A stretch of 64,000 bases of DNA from Niabella sp. (GCF_030150205.1 NZ_JASLGT010000032.1:20959-84958), one strand, 5' to 3'; counted from the first letter of the stretch, positions 1 to 10,192 are shown. The notes: generated by a model not told the origin, from the sequence alone. Numbers and translations are program-made.

Positions 1-1590
1 GGTTTATGGGCCGGTGCGATGCCGGCAGGGGCGCAGCAGGAATCATTAAATATTATTCCGAAACCTGCATCCGTTCAGTTAAAAAAGGAAACGGTAAAAC
101 TGAACCCGGTGGCTACCGTTTATGTAGATCAGCGGCAGCCAATCGATACGGCTTATTGGGATGGCGTTCTGAAAGAAACCGGGATCAGTGCTCAATGGGT
201 AGCTGCTCCGCAGAAAGCAACCATCAGTTTCCGGTTAAACGGCGGACAGCCACAGGCCGGGGATGAGTCGTATACCCTGGAGATCCGCAACAGGGGCCGG
301 GTGCCGGAAGTGCGTGCACAGGCCGGTGGTGGCAATGGGTTGCTGTATGCCCTGCAAACCCTGCGTCAGCTGGCGCAGGAGCAGCAGGCAGGCGAAGTGC
401 GCTTTCCTGCATGTTTTATTTCCGACAAGCCGGCGTTTCCCTGGAGGGCCTTTATGCTGGATGAAAGCCGCAACTTTCATGGTAAGGAAATGGTAAAACG
501 GGTACTGGATGAAATGGCCCGTTTAAAGCTCAATACCTTTCACTGGCACCTGGTAGATGATCCTGCCTGGCGGCTCGAAATTAAAAAGTATCCGCTGCTT
601 ACCCGTATTGCATCAAGGGGGAACTTCGGACATATGGTGCATTTTCAAAGTGCTGAAAGTCGCCTGGACAGCCTGTTCCTCGAGCCTCCTGCCCAGTTCT
701 ATTTTCAAAAGGATATCCGGGAGATCATTGCTTATGCACATGCCCGGGGTATAAAAGTAATTCCCGAAATTGAAGTGCCGGGCCATGCATCTGCTTCCAT
801 TTTTGCGTATCCCTGGCTGGGGGCCAGCAGTAAGGTAGCAGGGTACCCTGTACATTATGACCTGTATGATGTTACCGATCCAAAAGTAGAACAGTTCCTG
901 CACGATGTGCTGGACGAAGTGATTGCGCTTTTCCCTGATGGTATTATTCATATCGGCGGAGATGAAGCAGATTACCGGCGTTGGGAAGGTTCAAAAACGA
1001 TCAATGATTTTATGAAAGCGCATGCGATCCCTACTTATGCAGATCTGCAGGTTTGGGCCATCAACCGGATGTCGCAATACATTGCATCAAAAGGATATCG
1101 TATGATCGGGTGGAATGAAATTACAGGGGATAATATTCGTGGTGATGCACATATAAAGGCCGGCCAATCGGAGCGGCTGGCAAAAGGTACATTGGTGCAG
1201 TTCTGGGATGGCGATGTACAGCTGGTAAACAAGGCGATTGCACAGGGATACGATGTGGTGAACTCAAACCGGCATTTCACCTACCTGGATTATCCGTATG
1301 AAACCACTTCCTTGGAGAAAGCGTACTCCTTCAACCCGGTACCCGATGGTATTGCAGCAGCTGACCGGCAAAAGATCCTGGGAATGGGCGCCCAGATGTG
1401 GGGCGAGTTTACGCCTACGGATGAACGCGTTTATTTTCAAACCTTCCCGCGCATTGCAGCACTGGCGGAAGCAGGCTGGATGCCACAGGATGTAAAACGA
1501 TCGTATGAGGATTTTAGAAAAAGGCTTGTTCCGATTGAAAAAATATGGACGGATAAGGGATATATTTTACATCAAAAGGGAAAATATTAA
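1..1590 (+). CDS. GH20 beta-N-acetylhexosaminidase (5' end cut by window)
   Basis: Secreted exo-glycosidase that should remove terminal beta-linked GlcNAc/GalNAc from glycans by substrate-assisted catalysis. The reading frame is open from base 1 (GLWAGA before the first ATG at 19) and runs into a small-residue Ala-rich stretch ending AQQ, which looks like the tail of a signal peptide; the true start is therefore upstream of the window. Seen: a non-catalytic N-terminal alpha/beta domain (about residues 10-130), then the GH20 barrel with FHWHLVDDPAWRLEIKKYP and the catalytic Asp-Glu pair in HIGGDEAD (codons at 961-966), plus VQFWDGD and GAQMWGE active-site tryptophans. Followed after 4 bases by the SGNH gene, so probably one operon. 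Family assignment is firm; the exact substrate is unknown. Confidence 0.93.
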   Translation, partial: GLWAGAMPAGAQQESLNIIPKPASVQLKKETVKLNPVATVYVDQRQPIDTAYWDGVLKETGISAQWVAAPQKATISFRLNGGQPQAGDESYTLEIRNRGRVPEVRAQAGGGNGLLYALQTLRQLAQEQQAGEVRFPACFISDKPAFPWRAFMLDESRNFHGKEMVKRVLDEMARLKLNTFHWHLVDDPAWRLEIKKYPLLTRIASRGNFGHMVHFQSAESRLDSLFLEPPAQFYFQKDIREIIAYAHARGIKVIPEIEVPGHASASIFAYPWLGASSKVAGYPVHYDLYDVTDPKVEQFLHDVLDEVIALFPDGIIHIGGDEADYRRWEGSKTINDFMKAHAIPTYADLQVWAINRMSQYIASKGYRMIGWNEITGDNIRGDAHIKAGQSERLAKGTLVQFWDGDVQLVNKAIAQGYDVVNSNRHFTYLDYPYETTSLEKAYSFNPVPDGIAAADRQKILGMGAQMWGEFTPTDERVYFQTFPRIAALAEAGWMPQDVKRSYEDFRKRLVPIEKIWTDKGYILHQKGKY

Positions 1591-1594
1591 CACT

Positions 1595-2788
1595 ATGAAA
1601 AAGGATGGGCGCCTGCTCTTGTATTGCTTGTTTTTTTTATGTTCAGCGGCTATCCGGGTTTGCGCTCAAACCGGTATGGAGGGCACGGTTGTATTATACA
1701 ACCAGGTGTTTAACCGGGAGGCTCATGTACCGGAGATGACCCTGCCGGCCTCCGGCGCCCGTTTTACAAAAGACGGGCTGCTGCTGAACTATAAGGGGGC
1801 ATTGGTCCGGTTGAATAAATATTATTCCCTTGCAGCGCGGCTGGTGCGTTACCGGCTGCGGTTTTCGGCAGATGCCCATGCCATCTTTCAGAGCGATCAG
1901 GGCGATTTTAAAGCAGGGGTGGATATGGTGGATAAAAGCATCAGCATTCATACCAGGCCGGAGACCCGCAAGGCCGTTGCGTTTCTAAATCCCGGACATG
2001 ATTACCTGGTAGAAGTACACCGCGATTACCAGAGGGCAATGCTGAAGCTGATCGATTTGCATACCGGAGATGCCGATAGTGTGGTGGCTACCATGGATGG
2101 CACGGGCGGCGTACGGGCCGGGGCGGTAGGCTCCGGCTTTGCGGTAGGGCTTCAGCACGATTATTATTGCGTTGGGTTAGTGGAAGGTACCGGCATCTGG
2201 ATAAAGCAAATGATGGTACTTTCGAAGGCCTGTAATGTAACATTATTGCTGTACGGTGATTCGATTACAGAGCCTGAAGGATATTTTCCAACATCGGTTT
2301 TTCCTGCGGCCTGGACACAGTTGATCCGGCAGCGGATCCAGGGAACGGTTATCGCCAGTGGACGTGGAGGAACAACGATCCGGGAATTATCCGAACGGAT
2401 CAAAAATGAACTCCCCTTTATAAAAGCAAAATACGTAATGGTGACGATTGGTACTAACGGAGGCAATACAGAAGAAAACCTGAGCGCCCTGGTTGAATAC
2501 ATACGGTTGCAGGGGAGTATACCCATCCTCAATAATATTCCGGCAAATGAAAGTGGCAGCCAGGTGCCGGTTAACGCAGTCATTGAAAACGTACGTCGGA
2601 AATATAAGATCAAAGGCGCGCTGTTTGATCAGGCAACTTCACTGGATTTTGACGGAGCTGTGGTTGATAAAACCACCATGTGGCATGAAGACTACGACTT
2701 CGGACAGATCTATCATCATCCCAATGAGAAGGGGTCAAGGCGGATGTACCTGCAAACCTTAACGGATATACCCGAAATTTATGAATAA
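1595..2788 (+). CDS. Secreted SGNH/GDSL-family hydrolase (probable carbohydrate esterase)
   Basis: Likely deacylates a glycan (acetyl esterase type). An in-frame ATG at 1505 lies inside the GH20 gene; I chose the ATG at 1595, which gives a signal peptide (MKKDGRLLLY...RVCAQ) and a 397-residue protein. Residues about 25-205 form a beta-rich N-terminal domain. The catalytic half begins with block I LLYGDSITEPEGY (Ser about residue 223), then block II GRGGTT, block III TIGTNGGN and block V HHPNEKG with the catalytic His. It begins 4 bases after the GH20 stop and overlaps the next gene by 8 bases, indicating translational coupling. Substrate is inferred only from the rhamnose-type locus around it. 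Confidence 0.85.
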   Translation: MKKDGRLLLYCLFFLCSAAIRVCAQTGMEGTVVLYNQVFNREAHVPEMTLPASGARFTKDGLLLNYKGALVRLNKYYSLAARLVRYRLRFSADAHAIFQSDQGDFKAGVDMVDKSISIHTRPETRKAVAFLNPGHDYLVEVHRDYQRAMLKLIDLHTGDADSVVATMDGTGGVRAGAVGSGFAVGLQHDYYCVGLVEGTGIWIKQMMVLSKACNVTLLLYGDSITEPEGYFPTSVFPAAWTQLIRQRIQGTVIASGRGGTTIRELSERIKNELPFIKAKYVMVTIGTNGGNTEENLSALVEYIRLQGSIPILNNIPANESGSQVPVNAVIENVRRKYKIKGALFDQATSLDFDGAVVDKTTMWHEDYDFGQIYHHPNEKGSRRMYLQTLTDIPEIYE

Positions 2789-4070
2789 GATAAAAGGAAT
2801 GATTTTGATGTGCGGGCTATTGCTATTGCTAATGGTGTGGGCGCAGGGGCAAGGGTTGCCTCTTCACCAGGTGCGGCAGGTACCCAATGGCAAGATTTAT
2901 ATCATTACGCAAACGGATCCCCGCTATACGTTTGATTCCGCCCGCTATACCATATTTATTCCGGATAGTATGTCATCCCTGAATGGTGTTTTTATACATC
3001 AGCACGGATGTACGATGGAAGGAACCGGAGCGGCAACTGCTTATGATTTACAATACCAGGCTTTTGCAAAGAAATGGCACCTGGCCATAGTTGGTCCGGA
3101 TCTGTATGCAGCAAAAGGCAATTGCCGTAACTGGCGTGATGCAAGCTCCGGGTCGGGAACGGCACTCATAAAAGCACTAACGGAGATCGGGGCTTTGTCT
3201 GGCCACCGGGAGTTGGCAAATCTTCCCTGGCTGCTATGGGGGCATTCCGGCGGTGGCTATTGGGCCCTGTCCATGCTTAAACAGTATCCTGAAAGAATAA
3301 TGGCGCTGTTTGGCTATTCCCCGTCTGCACAACCGGGTGCTTATCCGCCGGCCGCACTTAAGGTTCCGGTGCTGTTGCGTCATGCCGGACCGGAAGGAGA
3401 TGCCTGTTGCTGGCAAGCCTCCATAGATGAGTTTCACAAACTCCGTTCTGGTGGTGGCTATACCGGTATAGCTTATACTCCGCATCAAACCCATAATTAC
3501 AGTTATGTGCGGTATATGGCCATCCCGTTTTACGAAGCCGTTCTGCAGCAGCGGCTGCCGCAAAAGCCGGCGGCGGGTTATACCGCCATGCGCCCTGTTA
3601 ACCCCGCTAAAGCATGGCTGGCAGATACCGTACATTATAATTTATACCTGGCTGTTGCTTTTCCCGGCAGCAAGCTAAACGCCGCCTGGTTGCCCGATTC
3701 GGTAACTGCTGTAAAGTGGCGGGAATACGTGATCACCGGAACAGTAACCGATCGCACGCCACCACCGGCGCCGTATGGTCTGCAGGTAATAAAAAGGCAA
3801 AACGCTGCGGTGCTCACCTGGAAAGCCGATGCCGATGTAGAATCAGGGATCAGTCATTTCAATATCTACCGGAACAATATCCTGGTGAGTCGTTGGCCTT
3901 CTGCAGGAACCTATCAGCAGTTTGACACAAACGGCGATAATGGATATCCGCTTGAATTGCCCCGGATGGAGATAACACTGACGGATCCCGTCAATGATCC
4001 CGGAAAAATCGCGGTCAGTACGGTAAATCATTTTGGCCTGGAATCAGAACGGGTAAGTATATCCCGGTAA
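2781..4070 (+). CDS. Secreted alpha/beta-hydrolase with C-terminal Fn3-like domain
   Basis: Probable esterase of the feruloyl-esterase/PHB-depolymerase-like alpha/beta-hydrolase type. The N-terminus is hydrophobic and ends AQGQG, a signal peptide. The nucleophile elbow GHSGGG puts the serine near residue 156; HQHGC near residue 74 could form the oxyanion region, and HQTHNYS near residue 235 may hold the catalytic His. Residues about 318-410 (starting TPPPAPYGL) resemble a fibronectin type III domain. The ATG overlaps the end of the preceding SGNH gene (ATGAATAA), so the two esterase-like genes are probably cotranslated. Substrate unknown; a peptidase of the same fold is the main alternative. 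Confidence 0.75.
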   Translation: MNKIKGMILMCGLLLLLMVWAQGQGLPLHQVRQVPNGKIYIITQTDPRYTFDSARYTIFIPDSMSSLNGVFIHQHGCTMEGTGAATAYDLQYQAFAKKWHLAIVGPDLYAAKGNCRNWRDASSGSGTALIKALTEIGALSGHRELANLPWLLWGHSGGGYWALSMLKQYPERIMALFGYSPSAQPGAYPPAALKVPVLLRHAGPEGDACCWQASIDEFHKLRSGGGYTGIAYTPHQTHNYSYVRYMAIPFYEAVLQQRLPQKPAAGYTAMRPVNPAKAWLADTVHYNLYLAVAFPGSKLNAAWLPDSVTAVKWREYVITGTVTDRTPPPAPYGLQVIKRQNAAVLTWKADADVESGISHFNIYRNNILVSRWPSAGTYQQFDTNGDNGYPLELPRMEITLTDPVNDPGKIAVSTVNHFGLESERVSISR

Positions 4071-4119
4071 ACGATTATGTAAGATCCTGTCTGCAATCAT
4101 TTTCAAAACGGCAGCTTAT

Positions 4120-4690
4120 TTATTGAGTAGCCGGTATGCAGCAGGTGAGCGGTTCTGATACAGGGTTCTAAAAGAGGCAACGGCATTCATAAACAATATC
4201 CAACTGCAAAGCGTGACGGGTCAAAACCATTTCGCTTGTTTTGTTCTATCGGAACAATATTGGTGATAGCCGGTATGCGCAGGTGAGCTGTTCTGATATA
4301 GGGTTCTAAAAGAGGCAATAGCATTCATAAACAAATATCCAAATGCAAAGCGTGACAGGCCCAAAACCATTTCGTCTGTTTTGTTCCATCGGAACAATCT
4401 ATTGGTGGTACAGTATGCAGCAGGTGAGCTGTTCTGATACAGGGTTCTAAAAATGGCCATGACATTCATAAACAATACCCAACTGCAAAGAGTGACGGGC
4501 TCAAAACCATTTCGCTTGTTCTGTTCCATCGGAACAATCTATTGGTGGTACGGTATGCAGCAAGTGAGTTGTTCTGATACAGGGTTCTAAAAAAGAGCAA
4601 TAGCATTCATAAACAATATCCAACTGCAAAGCGTGACGGGCCTAAAAACATTTCACCTTTTTGTTCCATCGGAACAATCTATTGGTGGCG
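4120..4690. repeat. Four tandem 140-bp repeats, each with a TTGTTCC-N3-GGAACAA palindrome
   Basis: Between the alpha/beta-hydrolase and SusC genes a unit of exactly 140 bases is repeated about four times. The palindrome TTGTTCCATCGGAACAA, or a one-base variant, starts at 4241, 4381, 4521 and 4661. Each unit also shares a GTTCTGATACAGGGTTCTAA block, CATTCATAAACAA and ACTGCAAAGCGTGACGGG. Units differ by scattered substitutions and a few single-base indels. No convincing protein is encoded. Function unknown; position suggests an intergenic repeat family or an element acting on the SusC promoter. Confidence 0.9.
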
Positions 4691-4701
4691 CGAAGATCAT
4701 T

Positions 4702-4722
4702 GGGTGTGCCGTAGGTACACCC
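4702..4722. other. Inverted repeat (GGGTGT/ACACCC) in the SusC upstream region; rest of 4691-5052 shows no gene
   Basis: GGGTGT at 4702-4707 pairs with ACACCC at 4717-4722, with further CC/GG pairing inside the loop. It sits just after the last 140-bp repeat and about 330 bases before the SusC start. There is no T-run directly after it, so it is not a clear terminator. I could not find a convincing -33/-7 promoter between here and 5052, though SusC must be transcribed from this stretch or from further upstream. Confidence 0.4.
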
Positions 4723-5052
4723 CACAAAGATAATTTTGATGCCGGTTCATTATGTGTATCCAACGGTATGCATTGTTGTATGTCGCCCTTTTTTTTGTAT
4801 TACAGTACAGTACAGGACAGACAGCTTATGATGATTCTTTACTTTTAAATCCGGTATCTGAAAAACCTTTATTAAAAAGGAAACAGTATTAAACGATTGT
4901 TTTGTTTGCATTGAAAAAGTAACGGTTTTCCAGGATTCCTTGCTGAAAAAAAACGATAGCGAATGCCTCCAAATGCGGTTTGTTTCATAGCGCACAGCCC
5001 TGCGTGTGCTTATGATGAACGCTATACCCGAATCAAAAAAAATAAATAAAAC

Positions 5053-8000
5053 ATGAAAAGAAAAACCCTGCTGTGTTTTTCAGGACTGAAACGGCTTGTG
5101 CTTGGTCTCTCACTCTGTTATACGTTGATTTGTATTACAACTGCCGCTGCACAGGCGCAGGATACTATTAAGGTATTTGGCAAAGTAATGAATACAGACG
5201 GTGCTTCAATAGAGAACGCATCGGTAAGTATCAAAGGTACTTCCCGGGGAATGGTAACAGATCCGAACGGTAATTTTTTTATCATGGCATCTTCCGGCAA
5301 AGACTCCATCGAAGTGTCGGCCGTAGATTATAAGCCGAAAACGGTACTGGCCCGTAGCGGCAAAGAGTTGGTGATTGTACTGGAGTCTGATGAAAAAGTG
5401 CAGGGGCTCGACCAGGTGGTAGTGCAGGTGGGGTTTGAATCGCGCAGAAAAGAGCAGGTAGTGGGTGCGGTAACCTCTGTGAACCCGGAAGAGTTGCGGA
5501 TTCCCTCCAGCAATCTTACCACGGCGCTGGCAGGGCGGGTGGCTGGAGTAATAGGATACCAGCGTACCGGGGAGCCGGGCCGCGATAATGCAGAGTTTTT
5601 CGTAAGAGGCGTAACCACCTTCGGATATAAGAACAGTCCGCTGATCCTGATAGACGGCATCGAATCCTCCAGTACAGACCTGGCCCGCCTTACGGTGGAT
5701 GATATTGCTGCCTTTTCCATTTTAAAAGATGCTACCGCTACTGCCGTATATGGTGCAAGAGGAGCAAATGGTGTGATCCTGGTAAATACCAAAAAGGGAA
5801 AAGTAGGCAGTGCAAAAATATCCCTGCGCGTAGACCAGGCTTTTTCCATGCCCACCAAAAACATAGAACTTGCGGACCCGGTCACCTATATGAAAATGGC
5901 CAATGAAGCCGTGCTTACCAGGAATCCGCTGGGTGATATTCTCTACTCAGAAGACAAGATCAACCGCACCGGTCAGCCAGGAGCCAGTCCCTATATTTAT
6001 CCGGCTAATGACTGGAGGAAGATATTATTTAAGGATTATACCAGCAACCAGCGCTATGCGCTTAACGTAAGTGGCGGTGGCGGCGTGGCCCGCTACTTTG
6101 TTTCCGGCGCCTTAAACCAGGATAACGGTGTGCTGAAGGTAGACCCTGTAAATAACTTTAACAGCAATATCAACCTCAAAAGCTACTCATTGCGCTCCAA
6201 TATAGATATTGATCTTACCAAGAGCACTATGCTTACGGTAAGGCTGTATGGGAATTTTGACGACTACCGGGGACCGATCAACAACGGGGAGGAAATGTAC
6301 GGGATGGTGATGCACTCCAACCCGGTGCAGTTCCCGGCCACCTTTCCAAAAGATTCGGCCCATTCGTTTGTAAAACATATTCTCTTTGGCAACAATGTTA
6401 CCCGCAGCAACCGGGGTTCCCTCTACCTGAATCCTTATGCGGAAATGGTAAAGGGCTACCGGGACTGGAACCGGTCCAAAATGATGGCGCAGCTGGAAGT
6501 TGCCCAGAACCTGGGATCGCTGATAAAGGGGCTTAATTTCCGGGGTATGCTCAATGTGGAGCGCTATGCTTATAATACAGTAGTTCGTTCCTACAATCCC
6601 TTCTATTACGAGGTTTCCAATTACGATCCCATTACCCAGGAATACAGGTATAATGTCATCAACTCCTCGGCCAACGATCATGCAATAGGAACAATAGGAA
6701 CAGAGTATTTAAATTATAGCAGTAACCCGCTTGAAAGAGAGGTTAATGCAAATTTTTATGCCCAGGGTGTTTTGAATTATGATAACCGGATCCATGAAAA
6801 ACATTCCATCAGTGGCATGCTGGTAGGTATTGTACAGCAGCGGCTCAATTCCGCTGCCAACTCATTATTAAATTCATTGCCTTTACGAAATACAGGGCTT
6901 TCGGGGCGCTTTACTTATGGCTATGACAGCCGGTATCATGCCGAATTCAATTTTGGGTATAATGGTTCCGAACGGTTTTATAAGGACAAACGTTTTGGAT
7001 TTTTCCCATCCGGAGGGATCGCCTGGACCATTCATAACGAGCCCTTCTTTGAGAAATTACGGAATACGGTCAATACACTGAAGCTTCGCTACACCTACGG
7101 TGTCATCGGCAATGATGCCATCGGCTCTCCGGACGATCGCTTCTTCTATTTATCGGAAGTTAATATGAATGTTCCAGGGAGAGGGGCCAGTTTTGGACGA
7201 GACCTGGTTGGCACAAGCAAGTACCTGAATGGCGTTTCCGTTGGCCGGTATGCCAATGAAGACATTACCTGGGAAAAATCGTACCAGCAAAACCTGGGCC
7301 TGGAGCTTGGGTTATTCAACGCCGTTACCCTGAACGTGGATTTCTTTAAACAGCACCGTACCAACATCCTGATGACAAGGGCATTTATCCCAACCACTAT
7401 GGGACTATCGGCGCCCATACGGGCAAATGTTGGAGAACAAGCTTCGCAGGGTATTGATGCTTCGCTTACGGTAAGCAAAACCTTCGGCAGCGGTTTGTTC
7501 CTTTCGGCCATGGGAAACTTTACCTATGCTACCAATAAGTACCTGGTAAATGAAGAACCGCAGTATAAGGAACCCTGGCGCTCCAAAGTGGGGCAAAATG
7601 TAAATCAGACTTATGGGTATATTGCAGAGCGCCTTTTTGTAGATGATGAAGAGGCGCTTAATTCCCCGGCTCAGAACTTTGGCCGCCAGGTGCTGGGAGG
7701 TGATATTAAATTCCTGGATGTAAATGGCGATGGACGCATTACAGAAGCCGACCGGGTGCCGATCGGTTATCCTACGGTGCCTGAAATTGTTTACGGCTTT
7801 GGGCCCTCGCTATCCTATAAAAGTTTTGACCTGTCTTTGTTTTTCCAGGGTATGGCCCACGAATCATTCTGGATTAATTATGTAACGCCAAGAGCCGACA
7901 AACCTTACTGGGCGGTCAATCCATTTGTGGGCGACCGGCAGGTGCTTAAAGTAATTGCCGATGATTACTGGAGCGAACAAAACCAGAACATTTATGCCTT

Positions 8001-8286
8001 CTGGCCCCGCCTCAGTAATTTTGATCATCCGAATAATGCACAAACAAGTACCTGGTTTATGCGCAATGGAGGATTTTTACGCCTCAAAACAGTAGAGATT
8101 GGCTACACCCTGCCGCAAAAGCTAACCAACAAAATACGTTCCTCCGGTATCCGGATCTATTTTAGCGGGAACAACCTGCTTACATTCAGCAAATTCAAAC
8201 TCTGGGATGTGGAGATGGGCGGTAATGGCCTGGGCTACCCCATTCAAAAAGTATACAACCTGGGTGTTCACTTCAATTTTAATTAA
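5053..8286 (+). CDS. SusC/RagA-family TonB-linked outer-membrane transporter (no STN domain)
   Basis: Forms the outer-membrane barrel that imports oligosaccharides captured by its SusD lid. At 1077 residues it has an N-terminal signal peptide ending AAAQAQ, a carboxypeptidase-regulatory-like domain (about 38-115, IKVFGKVMNTDGASIENAS), a plug with the SusC signatures VRGVTTFG, LILIDGIES, ISILKDATATAVYGARGANGVI-type sequence (about 165-245), and a beta-barrel ending in aromatic YNLGVHFNFN. It lacks the N-terminal STN signalling domain seen in the second SusC of this window, so it is more likely controlled by the nearby GntR-type regulator than by an anti-sigma factor. First gene of an operon running to 18167. 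Confidence 0.95.
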   Translation: MKRKTLLCFSGLKRLVLGLSLCYTLICITTAAAQAQDTIKVFGKVMNTDGASIENASVSIKGTSRGMVTDPNGNFFIMASSGKDSIEVSAVDYKPKTVLARSGKELVIVLESDEKVQGLDQVVVQVGFESRRKEQVVGAVTSVNPEELRIPSSNLTTALAGRVAGVIGYQRTGEPGRDNAEFFVRGVTTFGYKNSPLILIDGIESSSTDLARLTVDDIAAFSILKDATATAVYGARGANGVILVNTKKGKVGSAKISLRVDQAFSMPTKNIELADPVTYMKMANEAVLTRNPLGDILYSEDKINRTGQPGASPYIYPANDWRKILFKDYTSNQRYALNVSGGGGVARYFVSGALNQDNGVLKVDPVNNFNSNINLKSYSLRSNIDIDLTKSTMLTVRLYGNFDDYRGPINNGEEMYGMVMHSNPVQFPATFPKDSAHSFVKHILFGNNVTRSNRGSLYLNPYAEMVKGYRDWNRSKMMAQLEVAQNLGSLIKGLNFRGMLNVERYAYNTVVRSYNPFYYEVSNYDPITQEYRYNVINSSANDHAIGTIGTEYLNYSSNPLEREVNANFYAQGVLNYDNRIHEKHSISGMLVGIVQQRLNSAANSLLNSLPLRNTGLSGRFTYGYDSRYHAEFNFGYNGSERFYKDKRFGFFPSGGIAWTIHNEPFFEKLRNTVNTLKLRYTYGVIGNDAIGSPDDRFFYLSEVNMNVPGRGASFGRDLVGTSKYLNGVSVGRYANEDITWEKSYQQNLGLELGLFNAVTLNVDFFKQHRTNILMTRAFIPTTMGLSAPIRANVGEQASQGIDASLTVSKTFGSGLFLSAMGNFTYATNKYLVNEEPQYKEPWRSKVGQNVNQTYGYIAERLFVDDEEALNSPAQNFGRQVLGGDIKFLDVNGDGRITEADRVPIGYPTVPEIVYGFGPSLSYKSFDLSLFFQGMAHESFWINYVTPRADKPYWAVNPFVGDRQVLKVIADDYWSEQNQNIYAFWPRLSNFDHPNNAQTSTWFMRNGGFLRLKTVEIGYTLPQKLTNKIRSSGIRIYFSGNNLLTFSKFKLWDVEMGGNGLGYPIQKVYNLGVHFNFN

Positions 8287-8305
8287 ACGGATTAAAATGC
8301 ATATA

Positions 8306-10192
8306 ATGAAAAAAATTGCCGGCTGCGTTTTTATAGGGATCGTCTGCTGTTTTGCTTCCTGCAGGAAATACCTCGACATTGTTCCCGATAATGTGGCCAC
8401 CCTTGACAACGCCTTTGCGATGCGTGGTGAGGCAGAAAAATACCTGTTTACCTGTTACTCCTATATGCCGCGGGACGCTGAGCCCAATGGTAGCCCGGCC
8501 TTATTCGGCGGTGATGAAATATGGGAGCTCCCGGATATCAGTGAAACCAGCACATACCGGCGGCTTGCAGAGGGCGATCAGAACGTGATCAATCCTATTG
8601 GAGGTGATTACTGGTCTGCCATGTATCGTGCCATCCGGGACTGTAATATCTTCCTCGAAAATATCGGCAGGGTACCGGATATGGAGCCCCGGGAAAAAAG
8701 GCAATGGATTGCCGAGGTAAAAGTACTGAAAGCTTTTTATCACTTCCTGTTGCTGCGGATGTATGGTCCCATACCCGTGGTAAGGGTTAACCTGCCGATC
8801 TCTGCTGGTGTTAATGAAGTAAAAGTGCTGCGCGAGCCGGTAGACTCCTGCTTCAATTATATAGCACAGCTCCTGGATGAAGCAAAAGGCGACCTGCCGG
8901 CAACCATTGTAGACCCACAGTATAACGGGAAAATAACCGCGCCTGTAGCATACAGCCTTAAAGCCAAAGTGCTCACTTTTGCCGCCAGCCCGCTCTTTAA
9001 CGGAAATGCCGATGAAGCCAGTCTCAAAAACCCGGACGGAACACCGCTGTTTAATACGGAATCTTCCGTGGCAAAGTGGCAGCGGGCTGCCGATGCCTGC
9101 CGGGAGGCCATCGCTGTATGTGAAACGGCCGGTATGGCATTGTATAAGCATCCCAATGTAAAAGCAGCATTTCTGATCAGCGATACCACCCAAACCGAAC
9201 TGAGTCTGCGCATGGCCTTCTCAGAAAAATGGAATTCCGAGATCATCTGGGCCAATACCCAAAGCTGGATCAGCCGGATGCAGATCCTTGCATCGCCCGA
9301 TTGGGATCCCAGTCCGCAGGCAAGGGTATGGATGGATAACCGGTACAACGCACCTTTAAAAATAGCAGAACAGTTTTATACCAGCAACGGGTTGCCTATA
9401 AATGAAGATAAGACCTGGAACTATGCAGACCGGTATACGACCCGCACCGCTACGGCCGCTCACCGCCGGTACCTGAGAAATGGGTTTGTTACGGCGGCGC
9501 TTAATTTTAGCCGCGAACCCAGGTTTTACGCCTACCTGGGTTTTGATGGCGGCATCTGGTATGGCCAGGGTAAATTTAATGATAAAAATGCCGATGATCT
9601 TTATTGGCTCCGGTTTAAGCTGGGCGACCCGATCGGCAAAGCCTCCAGCTTCCAGGGACCTGTAACCGGTTACCCCATTAAAAAATGGATCCACCCCGAT
9701 AATGTAAGAAGCCCATCCAGCTATACCACCATTCAGTATCCCTGGCCATTGATGCGCCTGGCTGATCTGTATCTTTTATACAGTGAATGCCTGAATGAAG
9801 TGAAAGGGCCGGATCCGGAAGTGTTTTTGTACCTGGATAAAGTAAGGGAGCGGGCCGGCATTCCCGGGGTGCTTGCCGCCTGGGCTAACTTCTCTACCAA
9901 CCCGGCAAAAGTAACCACGAAAAATGGTGTAAGGGAGATCATTCAGCGGGAACGGTTAAATGAACTGGCATTTGAGGAACAGCGTTTCTGGGACCTGCGC
10001 CGCTGGAAACTGGCTCTTACAGAAATGAACAAAACAATTACCGGCTGGAACGTTTACGGCTCCTCCACCGAATCCTACTACAGGCCTACCAATATTTTCC
10101 AGCAGCGGTTTGGTATAAAAGATTATTTCTGGCCCATATCGGAAAGTGATCTCAATGTAAATACGAACCTGGTACAAAATATCGGATGGTAG
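8306..10192 (+). CDS. SusD/RagB-family outer-membrane glycan-binding lipoprotein
   Basis: Partner lid of the preceding SusC; binds glycan at the cell surface. The reading frame is open upstream into SusC, but the ATG at 8306 (MKKIAGCVFIGIVCCFASC) gives a proper lipoprotein signal with the lipobox cysteine about residue 19, followed by RKYLDIVPD, the usual SusD mature start. An ATG three codons earlier (8297) is the alternative. Length 628 residues. TPR-like helices are in the N-terminal half, and the conserved C-terminal signature RERLNELAFEEQRFWDLRRWK is split around residues 580-600. Starts 19 bases after SusC. Confidence 0.94.
   Translation: MKKIAGCVFIGIVCCFASCRKYLDIVPDNVATLDNAFAMRGEAEKYLFTCYSYMPRDAEPNGSPALFGGDEIWELPDISETSTYRRLAEGDQNVINPIGGDYWSAMYRAIRDCNIFLENIGRVPDMEPREKRQWIAEVKVLKAFYHFLLLRMYGPIPVVRVNLPISAGVNEVKVLREPVDSCFNYIAQLLDEAKGDLPATIVDPQYNGKITAPVAYSLKAKVLTFAASPLFNGNADEASLKNPDGTPLFNTESSVAKWQRAADACREAIAVCETAGMALYKHPNVKAAFLISDTTQTELSLRMAFSEKWNSEIIWANTQSWISRMQILASPDWDPSPQARVWMDNRYNAPLKIAEQFYTSNGLPINEDKTWNYADRYTTRTATAAHRRYLRNGFVTAALNFSREPRFYAYLGFDGGIWYGQGKFNDKNADDLYWLRFKLGDPIGKASSFQGPVTGYPIKKWIHPDNVRSPSSYTTIQYPWPLMRLADLYLLYSECLNEVKGPDPEVFLYLDKVRERAGIPGVLAAWANFSTNPAKVTTKNGVREIIQRERLNELAFEEQRFWDLRRWKLALTEMNKTITGWNVYGSSTESYYRPTNIFQQRFGIKDYFWPISESDLNVNTNLVQNIGW

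Noticed and set aside
4221..4529. Minus-strand open frame of 102 codons across the 140-bp repeats
   Set aside because: It is simply the repeat unit read through in one frame; it has no start context or family-like sequence and its internal repeat follows the DNA period.
4120..4690. Possible CRISPR array
   Set aside because: The repeated unit is the whole 140 bases with no short conserved repeats alternating with unique spacers, and there are no cas genes in the window.
8501..9193. Minus-strand open frame of 230 codons inside SusD
   Set aside because: Antisense shadow of a GC-rich conserved gene; no family-like motifs.
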